Assembly (NCBI GenBank): GCA_026545765.1
Contig: CM048839.1
Span: 16,120,566-16,184,565 of the forward strand
DNA: 64,000 nucleotides
Source of the DNA: Plantago major
Lineage: Eukaryota; Streptophyta; Magnoliopsida; Lamiales; Plantaginaceae
Reading direction: 5' to 3'
The translations under genes and the position numbers were made by a program. Position 1 is the first letter of the stretch; every line of letters starts with the position of its first letter. Positions 36,381 through 47,100 of this stretch are shown in pieces. The notes below the pieces were generated by a model that saw only the letters and a list, made by a program, of their open reading frames with translations, made no database searches and was not told the origin of the DNA.

Positions 36381-36395
36381 CAGATTTTTGTAGTG

Positions 36396-37066
36396 TTTAT
36401 CCCAAACACCATTTTCTATAACTCACCTTTTAATTCAACTTAGTTACTATTCATAATTTAAAAAAAAATCATTTAACTCCATACCAAACAGATTTTTCGA
36501 AATAATATAAAATTATTAGGTGAATGTGCCAAACAATTCCAAATGCAGATTATTATTTGCTAAAGAAGCTAATCTCATAGGGAATGTGCTTGTAATTGTT
36601 TGTTAATGAACTTACCCTCATAAGAAATGAGCCAATAGTCGTTTGTTACAACCTGATCATATGAGTCTGCTTGGTTTCGTTTTGTTTGATATGAGTTTGA
36701 TTTGAATGTGCTATTTTATGAAAAGGGCATTGGCTGATCAACTTGAAGGGACTGAAGTGAAAGTATATATGTCTCAGTGACAATCGAATTGAAAACAAAT
36801 ATACATATTCGATTCAATATTTATTTATAATAATAGTAAATAATCATTAAATTTTCATTATATGATTTTATTCAAATTATTTATTATTATAGTTCAAGAG
36901 TAATTTGTGATCAAAGTTGAAGACAGTTAACCGTTTAAAGTAAAAATGGAAAGTTTTCATTGTAACGGAGAGAGTATCTCTTATTGTAAAATGCAATCAT
37001 TTCCGAAGTAAATTCCAAAATATCACAGCCACAGGCTTGTGAAAACCTACACCATGTCCAATATTA
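36396..37066. other. Intergenic stretch with a Stowaway-like remnant
   Basis: 36800-36975 is related to the MITE at 17075-17320. It shares AATAGTAAATAAT, ATTAAATTTTCATTATAT and GACAGTTAACCG, and ends AACGGAGAGAGTA. The left terminal repeat is not recognisable. The remainder includes the 3' flank of the minus-strand gene ending at 37067. Confidence 0.55.
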
Positions 37067-39565
37067 TTAATCTCTGTATAGCAAAAATTTGGCAATATCA
37101 TGAAGCCCCGCCTCGCTGTAGCATTTGGCAACTCTCTCTGTGCATGAATCCCAGGTCCCTTCTACCGAAGCCAAATCCAGCAAGAAAGCCGCTTCATCCA
37201 ACGCAACCTGAAAAAAATGAATCCTTTTTGTACAAGTGTGACATGGGAAATGGAGTAAAATTAAGTCAGAAATGTTGTAAAAGTTGTAACCTGAGCAGGT
37301 TCTTTCCCCTTCTTTATATCATCTTGCCTTCCCTGTTCTGTTACCCTATCTTGAATGTATTCTATTTGCTCGTCATCCCATTGAGCTATTTTAGCTACTT
37401 CCTGAGTTCCATAGTTGAAATTACACATCATGATCATGCAAACACGCACACCATGAGAAAAAGGTGAGAAGAAAAGATTACCTGATACTCGCAGCCCAAT
37501 GTCCACCATGGTGACTTCAGAGCAACTCTTGCACAATCTTTTGCTTCTGTTATTTGTCCAACTCTGTATACAAAGATAGAGTAAAATGTTACATTCAACT
37601 GGCAGTCAAAACCATGGAACAAATTCTCCATAACAAAAGCCAAAATATTTTGCTTCTCACTGTGCTTTGAATTTATATAGACAATTTATTACAGTCACAC
37701 TTTTTTAAAATAGTTGAAAATGGAAAGATTCCCGAAAATGTCCAAAACAATCAAAATTTGTTCAATCACAACAGATTTTGATAATAGGACTTTGAATGGT
37801 GGTCAGATTTTATATCAAGATACACTTGGGGAGAAAGAAAGAAAAACGTTTACTTACTTGACCAGAATTTTTGAGTTAAAGACATAGGGGCGCCCAAATC
37901 CTGGAAAATGCTCTTTCTTAGTGTAGAATTCTCCAGTCACCAGAGCTGAAATCTTAGACCAACATGCATATATCACCAGAAGGTAACGATAAAAACTTAA
38001 TTCAGAAATACACTACTTAGATTCTCTCACATTGTCTCCTTTCTCAAAATGCTGCTTAACTTTCGACTCAAGTACGTCTGGAAATATACCAACCTGGATA
38101 GCAACTCAAAAAACTGTTAAATCCATCAACATCAATCTAATTCTTTCATTATGGTACCTTCTTCAGAAGGTAAGTCTCTATGCTCGCGATTTGAGATGCA
38201 GCAAAATCACCCTTCTCGTAGAACTTCTTCCCCGTGTCTGCCGAAGCAGAAAATAGCTCCTCATTTTTTTCTTCCAGACTTTTTGCATCCTCTTCCACTA
38301 AGATTCTATGAATATACTGATCGACCTGCATTAAACCAAAAAATGTAAGCTATGGCGAGATGCAGAAATCTAGACATCAAGAAAACCAGCAGTTTGCTCA
38401 CATTCTTAGCCAAAAGCCATACTCCATATTTGCGAACATCTACTACTGGCATCTCCATTCTGTGTGACATTGGACATACATAATATTCAATATAGCACCT
38501 CCCGAGGTAACTCTGTATACAACATTTGTAGTTAACTCACCCAGCAGGAGCAGTTGGCCATCGTAACAATGCAGTTAAAGAACCTGTAATCAGTAAAATC
38601 TGACTAAAGGTTGAATATGTAAGTGACTAATAAGCAAAACGTTAACAAAAACCAAACCAGACCTGAGTTGCTTTTAGAGAGGGGAACAACTAGAGGAAGT
38701 ATCCCTTGTTTTGCTCCAGGAGATATTACTTCTTCACCTGATACAGCAAAACAATATAAACGGAGGAAATAGGCATGAACTTAAAGCTATCATGATTAAA
38801 AAGTGACCACAGCAATTATTCCCTCAACTACATTCCAATAATTCGGTTTAGTTAGTTCACTCTCATTCTCTTCAAACTCCTTCCTTGTTCAAGATCCAAC
38901 CCAACTATACACATTCATCACTTTACACTGGCATTCAATCAAGAAGACTGTCATTTCCCGCACCTCCCTAAACAAAGGTCCATTGTAAACAGTAAGATTG
39001 ATCAAAACTCAAAACAGGCGGACCCAGGAAGGGGGCATAGGAGGGCGTTCCTATGTAATATTTTCGATAATTTAAGAGTTCTCCGACCCAAACCTCCAAA
39101 TAATATTATATAGTACTCTCAAGAGGCTCCATTTTCCATATGTGGGATTTAGCAGTATTCTATAATCTCTAACAAGCATAAAAACATTTCAAGCATACTA
39201 GTGAATAAGAAGGGGTAAACTAAAATCCTCGATACCTCTGAGCTGAAGTATCTTGAGCAGATGGTTCAAATGCTGAGGAGGTTGAGTGGCAGCCACATCT
39301 TTGATGAAAGATGCATGGTCTGTATTGAAATTGTAACATTACACACATTTGCTGAATTTGGGAAAGATGATTCATTTTCTTGGAAGAGTACAGGCAAAAG
39401 TTAAATTAGTGAGATGAATATAAAATGTAAATTGATGGACTAAGCCATACCAGGAAAAGAAGAAGAGTAGCAGCGACAAATGGGCCGTCGGCGTTGTCCG
39501 AAGAGGGCAGTTGGAAACACGGCGGCGCGTGGAACTCCGAACACCACTCCACCACCAGCTTTCAT
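37067..39565 (-). CDS. Conserved plant protein of unknown function, predicted plastid-targeted
   Basis: Eleven coding exons on the minus strand: 39451-39565, 39236-39319, 38663-38737, 38541-38583, 38402-38459, 38158-38325, 38031-38093, 37858-37952, 37482-37563, 37291-37401 and 37067-37207. The sum is 1035 nt, or 344 aa. The first 35-40 residues (MKAGGGVVFGVPRAAVF, then RRRPICRCYSSS) are rich in basic and hydroxylated residues and low in acidic ones, like a chloroplast transit peptide. The mature part is soluble, with no obvious membrane span. It contains WLLAKNVDQYIHRILVEEDA, KSPWWTLGCEYQEVAKIAQW and LHDIAKFLLYRD at the C-terminus. I do not recognise a catalytic motif and assign no function. 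Its position between an FPP gene and CLF suggests it corresponds to Arabidopsis At2g23370. Confidence 0.85.
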
Positions 39566-41183
39566 ATCCGTTTTTGCAAGAAAAAATAAAGAGGAGGAAA
39601 ATTGTTAATATTGTGATGTGACCAAATGTAAGAGATGGAACTGGAATCCTCTTATGGGCTGAGTAAATTTGGACCTGTGGTTCAAAATTCAGCCCAACTA
39701 GCATTTTTTTACCCTTTTTTTTTTTTAACTTAGTATCAAACTTGAGAAAATGTGGGTCGGTGTGTGTCCGAAGTACTTTTCCAACCATATATAGCCTAGC
39801 TAGTTTAGCAAGTTTATCCATAACTAAATTATATCGTCTACTAATCCAATACATATGTAAGAGCTTCTTGCATCAACAACCATTAGGACTTCCGGGCTCC
39901 AAAGACACATCCATCTCTTCAAGGAGTAACTTGAAAGCCTCCATATAATAAGTATCGACTGCCACTTTTTGGTATCTTCGTTCCATACCTCCTCCATTCC
40001 CATTTAAATGGCTGTCGGTTACGCAACAGTAACAAACATTGCTGGTATTCGAGATGCAAATCCCCAATTTAGCTTGTAGGAAAGCTTAATCATACTTATA
40101 TCCATTCATGTACCATAATCGTAAATTTAGAATATAATATATAATAGTATATTGGGTGTGAGTTGAAATTCCTGCAACTTTCCTTTGTGAGACATAAAAA
40201 CGGGTGAAATATCACACGTGCTGGGTTTGTATGGTATTCATGCATGTGCTATTGTGCGTTGTAAAAGAAAAAAAAAAAAACTATGTCATCAGTATTAAAT
40301 GGTGGGACATTAATGTATGATCAAAACTGACTTAGGAAAATATGTGTCAAACGTGACATGCTTTAGTTTATGCTACAATGAATAAGGGAATTAAGTTAGA
40401 TAGTGGATGTCAAATCATGCTGGGTCGAGTCAATCCAAGAAGAACCAAACGAAATCGTAATAAGCCCTTGTAAATAAGGATGTGTTTTGAAATGCATTTC
40501 GTGCATCATAAGTTATCTCTTATTGTCTTCTTTTGTAGTTGATATTCGGGAAAAAAATGTTATTGACTTTTGTTATAAATACATCACACCATAAGCATGT
40601 AATGCTATTTCATGTATAAAAGTTACTAATAATCATAGAAATATTGGATGTCAAATGTATGACTGGGATCTTGTACGCTGACAAGCATAAATACATTTTA
40701 CTTAAAATAACATTAAAATATCACCGTGATAAACTATTCCCGTTCTAACATTAAAAAACACAAAGAGGTAAAAAATCCATAAAATGAACACTAAGACATA
40801 AATTGGGGGCCAAAATTACACTTTGGACAATTTCGAGTCCAAACTTAAAAGTTCTAAAATCAATATGTGTGCTCGGATGAAAATTGGGCCAGCAATAAGC
40901 CCAAAATTTCAAAAGTCAAAACCCAGGGATGCAAACTGCTGAAGATGCTCCAACCAACAGTGTCAGAAATATGTGGGCTCACAGCTCAGTACAAGTGGTC
41001 ATCTTCATTATCCTTAAAACTAAAAGTGTACAAAAAGTGACTAAAGTACAAAAGCGACCGCTTTAGGCCCCTCAATTTGGGTTGTCAGCTCCCTCAAATC
41101 CAATTACCGGGTCGGATTTGCACATTTCGCGCGTCCGATCGGATCTCCCTTGCCGGATTGTCTACCCAGCTTCGATTCCGGCA
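39566..41183. promoter_or_regulatory. Divergent intergenic region between the plastid-protein gene and CLF
   Basis: The two genes start on opposite strands about 1.6 kb apart, so this holds both promoters and 5' UTRs. Near 39018-39110 there is GGCGGACCCAGG and related sequence resembling the hAT MITE at 16065, without a recognisable second end. The CLF 5' UTR probably starts near 41030. No motif was firmly identified. Confidence 0.5.
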
Positions 41184-44100
41184 ATGTCCGGCCCAAAACC
41201 TCCGGTAATTCTTATTGGATTAGCTCTGATGTTAGCTGCATTTTACAATTCAGGTGTTTCTAATTTCAGAATTTTCGATTTGATTGATGATTATGCACTC
41301 AGACTCGTAGAACAGCGTGTTAACTGATAAGTAGTAGCTGAAATCGAGTTTTGCAATCTGAGTTATGAGAAATTGAGAATGGAATTTGTTGGTGTGGTTT
41401 GTGAGAACATGTGAGTTTGGGATTCTAGAAATCAATGCCGGATAATGTAATGGCAGTGTGTACCTGATCGTAATGGTCTGAATAACACGTTTTTATGTGT
41501 CTATATGTTTGATATTTTTCTTTGATGATTGCATACACATAGGCATGTAGAAAAGCGCTGGAGGTAGCCGGATGAGAGTTTTGCAAATTGCAATTCAGAA
41601 TTATGAACTCAGACCATTTTGACAGGGTTATCCGGAAGTTTGTTGCGTGTTGTAAGAATATACTATTGTTACTTTAGGACTTTAGAAACCAATTCTGCAC
41701 CATGTAATGGCGGTGGATACCTGATCACATGTTCAATTGTTTGTGCGCTAAGTGTTACATTTCGATTCTGGTGATGAATAGGTCTGAATTGCACTATATA
41801 ATTTCTTATAGAGAGTAAGATTAGAGTGACTGGTAAGGGCTGTCTTGCATTACGTTCTGTGCTGGGAGTTGAATTCCACCTCCGTGAGTATAGTGTAGTT
41901 GGGAGGAGTCTGCCTTGCCTTCCATACCCTGGGTCAAGACCAGAAGAAGTTCTCAAGTTCCCCCCTCCTTCATCTTCTTAGAAGTAGATGAGTATTGCCA
42001 TTCAGTTAATCTTCTTCTGATTGATGCTGAGAGTCTTCAAAGTAGATACAGCTCATGTAATCAAACCATTAACATACTGATTGTCTTGAAACCTCTCGTC
42101 GGCCTTTCTGTTTTTTTTGTTGTCTTGGACAGCTGCTTAGGGAGCTTGAAACAGGACTGTCACCCCGAGAAATCTCTGCTGTCATTCAGTCTTTCAAGGC
42201 ACAAGTTGCAATTGATCGCACTGATTATATAAAGGTACATTCCTACTACATATTCTTTACCCTTCATTCATGTTCTTTTTTTTCTTTCTTTTTGGTGGCT
42301 AGTTCATGATAATTATATAGAATCTTTCGTTGTCTTAACTTCCTCACAGAAACGTATAAAAGAGAACAATGACAAAGTCAGTGATGTCACGAAGAATCTC
42401 TACAAGCTATCTCTGGACAGGAGAATTAATGGTGTTGGTGTTGATCGAAGCTCAGACATACTTGCAAAGAGACAGAAAGATGCAATTGACATGTATAATG
42501 GTATTGGCACCAGTGGTGGAGCTGAAGGAAGCAGTATCTCTGGAGAGGATGGATATACTTCTTCACCAGTTCTTTTGGGACACAATATGGCAGTCAAGAA
42601 TGCAGTCTGTCCTATAACGCTGCCAGAAGTGGAAAAAATACCGACATATACTTCATGGATCTTTCTGGATAGGTAAGTCAATTTCTTTTTGTGCATGTGG
42701 ACAGTAAAAGAATTAGTTACTAAGTTCTCCATATATAATTCGAAAAATTGCGTATGTTATTAGGGATTTTAGTTTCTTCGACAATGCACAATTTGAAAAT
42801 TTAATTTCGTACCGATGGTTTTAATGAACTCATCCTTCATCTGAATGCTAATAATATGCCTTGGCAAGCCTGGAAATGGCCTCTTTAATAATAATGCAAG
42901 TCTGAGACTGTGAATGATATATGCCTACCCTGGAGAAGTGGGTAGCGGTTGGTACACAAGATTTTCGCTAAAAATGATAGCTTGTGTATGTGGCTAAACC
43001 TTTGTGGAATCTTCCTATTTTCCTGTATTGTCTATCACTTTCACTACACTATATGGTCTGGTATCCGGAAGGATATGAATTTTTATTCAAGCCAAAAATC
43101 ATGTTATTTTATATGTTTTGGTATTGTTAAAAATGGAACTGTGAGTTCTATTCATGATAAACTGGAAAGTGGGATTGCACACACAATACTATAATCCATT
43201 CAAGTACGTTTCTTTGAGTTGTAATACATCCTGTAGTTGGCAGTTATGTCTTATTATCTTCGCCTGATTATTCCTCTATCCTTCCCGATGAGCTTTTACC
43301 AAAATTCAAAGTTTCTCGCATTTGTCAATTGACAGGAGATGAGCAACTTGCTTCTGTCGATAAGACACAATGCGTATTGCATGTATTTTGTGACACTTAG
43401 CAAAAAGTTAATATAATTTTCCTTGCTTACCTTCTCTTTCTTTTTAAGTTTTTGTTTTGAAATGTTGAATAAATACCATACTAGTGTTCAAACCATACTA
43501 CTAAAATAATCATGATAGTCCTAAAAGCCACTGCATATGTAGGATAGTTCTAGAAGCCATTGCACATTCAGGATAAACCTAAAAGCTAGTGTCAATGTCA
43601 GTCCATGATCAATCTGAAATAATAAGCTAGTTGCCGCTATTGAGATCAAATAAACCATGAGTAAGAAGAATCAAAATGTGTGTTTATATGTGCGGAGATT
43701 TCTGTCTTGTGTTGTAGCAACTCAGAAATCTGTCTGGTTCGTTTCTGTAGGTAAGCTGAAAGCCTGAAACACCTAAAGGTGCCTTTGCAAGTTTTAGTTC
43801 TAAGGAAATAGATTATCGCTAGTACATCATGTTAGTTTCTGCATTTTGGATTGTTAAAGTGAACTTATCCAAAAAAAACTTTCTTTTAAAACAATGTATT
43901 TGAAATCTTTTCCACGTGATGCAAAAATAAGCGTTTGCAGACGATAGCACAAAATTGGTAGCAGATTTCCTGACTGCAAGTACCAATCCATTTGCTGAAA
44001 TTTTGTTTCTGGTTTCTTCTTCAGCAAGAGTAGTTTCATTTTGACTCATGTTTTATTTTGTAATAGTATGTATCCATAGTGCAGAAATCAGAGAATGGCG

Positions 44101-47100
44101 GAGGATCAGTCAGTAGTGGGTAGAAGGAGAATTTATTACGATCAGAAGGGTGGTGAAGCTCTAATTGCTAGTGACAGTGAAGAAGAAGCAATAGAGGATG
44201 ATGATTCCAAGAAAGAGTTCAGGGAATCTGAAGACTATGTTCTACGGTTGGTATACGAGATGGGACCTAATCGCTGCCCCTTTGCTTCTTACCCTTTCTT
44301 TATGCTTAAAATATGGGTTTGTTGTTTGATTGATATCCAACTTAAATTGATTGCTCATTTTCTCTTGGTACTCTGGACTAGATAAAAGAAAGTGCTAAAA
44401 AAGTCAAAAGCACAGGTGATTGTATCCTATGGTCTTTGGTTAAGGTGAATATTTTTTTTGGTTGTGCCCTGTTCCATTTTGCAGGATTATAGCTTGCTTA
44501 TTTCACTCTCCGTTCTTTGTTGCAAGCTCAAGTTAGCTGGCATTTATTTTTCTTCTTGATAGTGTTGACATTCAGCTGCAAGCCCCATCCCCCCACATTC
44601 TTTGGCATCCTTAATCATGTGTGCTAGCATAGACTTTCCTCTTTGTAAACGTAAATTAGAAAAGATGTCTTTAGCTTTTTGGTAAAGCGCTGGTGAAGTT
44701 GCTAACCTATTTTAGATTCCTAGGCATATAAATGAAATATATGAATCTCGGAAGTTGTTATTAGATTCATTTCATGCAAATCGAGTACCATCTAGTTCAT
44801 TTTTTCTTGATTGTAGTTTTACAGCGTTGGGAGCTCATGTCATGAAATTAACATTTTTCTCATTTTCTTTTAATACTAAATTTGCAGAATGACCATCAAA
44901 GAAGTGGGCTTATCAGATACCACATTGGATTTACTGGCTCGGACTCTTAGTCGAAAACCTTGTGAGATCCAGGCATGCTCTTCTACCTTATATTGTTGGG
45001 TTTCTCTTCACTTTGCTCAAAGTTTATCGGAAGAATGGAAGAGAAGACATTGCTAGAACTCTAGCCCAGCCATTTCTTTTTTGCTGGATGTGCTGAGATA
45101 AATCACCATTAAACATCTTATGCAGGGAAGATATGAATGCCTTATCAAGAATGAGAATGCTACATGTAATGAGGATAATGGGAATGGAGAAGGCTACATT
45201 AACCCATATATTGACAAAGATCTTGATGCTGCTCTGGATTCATTTGACAATTTGTTCTGTCGTCGTTGTCTTGTGAGCATGAAATTCTGAGTAACTTGAA
45301 GTTTTCCTTGGCAAATCATACATGATAGTATTTGTTGGATTTTGTCCCTTCAATTTTCTTTCTCAATTTTTATTCCATTGGCAGGTCTTTGATTGTAAAC
45401 TTCATGGATGTTCCCAGGATCTTGTCTTTCCTGTAAGATGACTACCTCATGAGTTATAAATGATGTTCTTTTCATCAATCACTGTTTGATTAATATGGAG
45501 TTCTTCTTCAGACCGAAAAACCATCATCATGGACTTCTGTGGATGTCGAGAAGGATCCATGTGGCCCAAATTGCTATAGACTGGTATGCGCTGGTCTTAT
45601 CTCGATCTCATTCTTTCAGCTTCTAATGTACCATAATAAAATACCATGTTCTATGAATTGTCAGCATGTCATTGCTTATTTGTGTTAATTCTCTCGGGTC
45701 CCTACAACTATTCTTCTTTACCCTTAGGTATCTGATCAAGAAGAGATCAACTGCATTATGAGTTCTGAGCAGAAAATTGTTCAAGAGAAAATGGCCCCTG
45801 CTTCTAATGCTCCGGGTACAGAGATCCAAAAGTGTGAACAGGAAGGCCCATCTGCCAGATCGAAATCAAAGTCTTCCCAAATTGAAAGTGCTTCTTCCTC
45901 AGAGATCAAACTAACTGACGATGTCAATGCACTTACTTCTGCTAGAAAATGTGGGGGTGACAAAAGTACTAAAACGAGAGAAGCTGAAAATATTCTAGTT
46001 GCCATTAAGAAAAGGCAGAAGAAATTAGACGGATCTCATTTTGATTCTGTTGCAGTTAGAAGCGCCAGCTCAGATAACTTTGATCTGTCTGATTCTCACC
46101 ATGAAATTGAAGATGATGCTCCGCTGCATAAACTGAAATCCATGAAATCCCGAAAACCTAGACGAAGAGAGTCTCAAGTTCTAGAATCTGACAAGTCTTT
46201 ACCAGCGGGAGTTGCCAGCGGTGCATCAAATGAAATTCAGAGTGAAGAATATATGACTGGAAGCAGTGGAACCTCGAGGAAAGAAGAATTTGGTGCCGAA
46301 AGTATGTATAAACAGCAACAAAGAGACAATAAATATTGGAAACCACTTGAAAAAGCCCTCTGCGAAAAGGGTTTTCAGATTTTTGGACGCAACAGGTTCA
46401 GTTCCAATCCGTGTAGCATTCTTTTATCTCATTTTCCATTGTGGATATTTTTTATGTTCTTTTTCATGAAGGCATGGGCTTCCATTTACATTGTCCTTGT
46501 CTGTAGTAAAAAACCTATATACCTCGTAAGTTATTGGGGAGGACGAAAAATAACCAGCTTTTTAGTGTTCTAGGTCTTCTAATAGCCGGTTAGCACATGC
46601 TGTACTTTTAGGCCCTGCCTAGCTAATCTCGTGCTCACTTTGGAATCTCGAATGCATCGTTCTTTAAAGTAATTAATTTTTATGCAGCTGTCTGATTGCT
46701 CGGAATCTTATGAATGGATCAAAGAGTTGCTCTGAGGTTTTCAACTATATGGTTTCTTCGGGCAAACTATCATTTGATGGGATGTATCTAGCTGAGAGCC
46801 AATCAAAAGCTGATGGCAATGTAAAAAACTAGATAACTTGTAGTCATCTATCTATTTGGTGTATTGGCTTTTGCATAGTCGGAATTACTCATTTTTATTT
46901 TTTGTCAAATAGGGTGCTGCTGTGAAATGTAAATCAAGATTTTTGCATAGAAAAGGCAGAGTTCGTCGCCTGAAGTACACATGGAAATCTGCAGGTTACC
47001 CCTCATTCAGGAAACGAAATTCTGAAATGAAGGACCAGCACCGCCAGTACACTCCATGTGGATGCCAATCTGGATGTGGAAAAGAGTGTCCATGCCAAGT

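Larger units (their letters stand above)
28252..36395 (+). mobile_element. CACTA (En/Spm-type) DNA transposon, decayed, with nested insertions
   Basis: An 8144-bp element bounded by CACTACAAGAATTTTGT and its inverted partner ending TTTTTGTAGTG. The flanking triplets are TCT (28249-28251) and TTT (36396-36398), a 3-bp target duplication with one mismatch. Both ends are packed with direct and inverted copies of AGCGACGGATA. Inside are a TNP2-type transposase gene and a second, TNPA-like gene on the same strand. A solo LTR (34269-34846) and a TRIM (35073-35356) are nested in the second gene. Frameshifts and stops in both genes make it non-autonomous now. Confidence 0.92.

Noticed and set aside
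41082-41183. Upstream in-frame extension of CLF exon 1
   Set aside because: The frame is open but its first codon is TTG, not ATG. The first ATG is at 41184 and gives the short MSGPKPP exon that joins exon 2 in phase.
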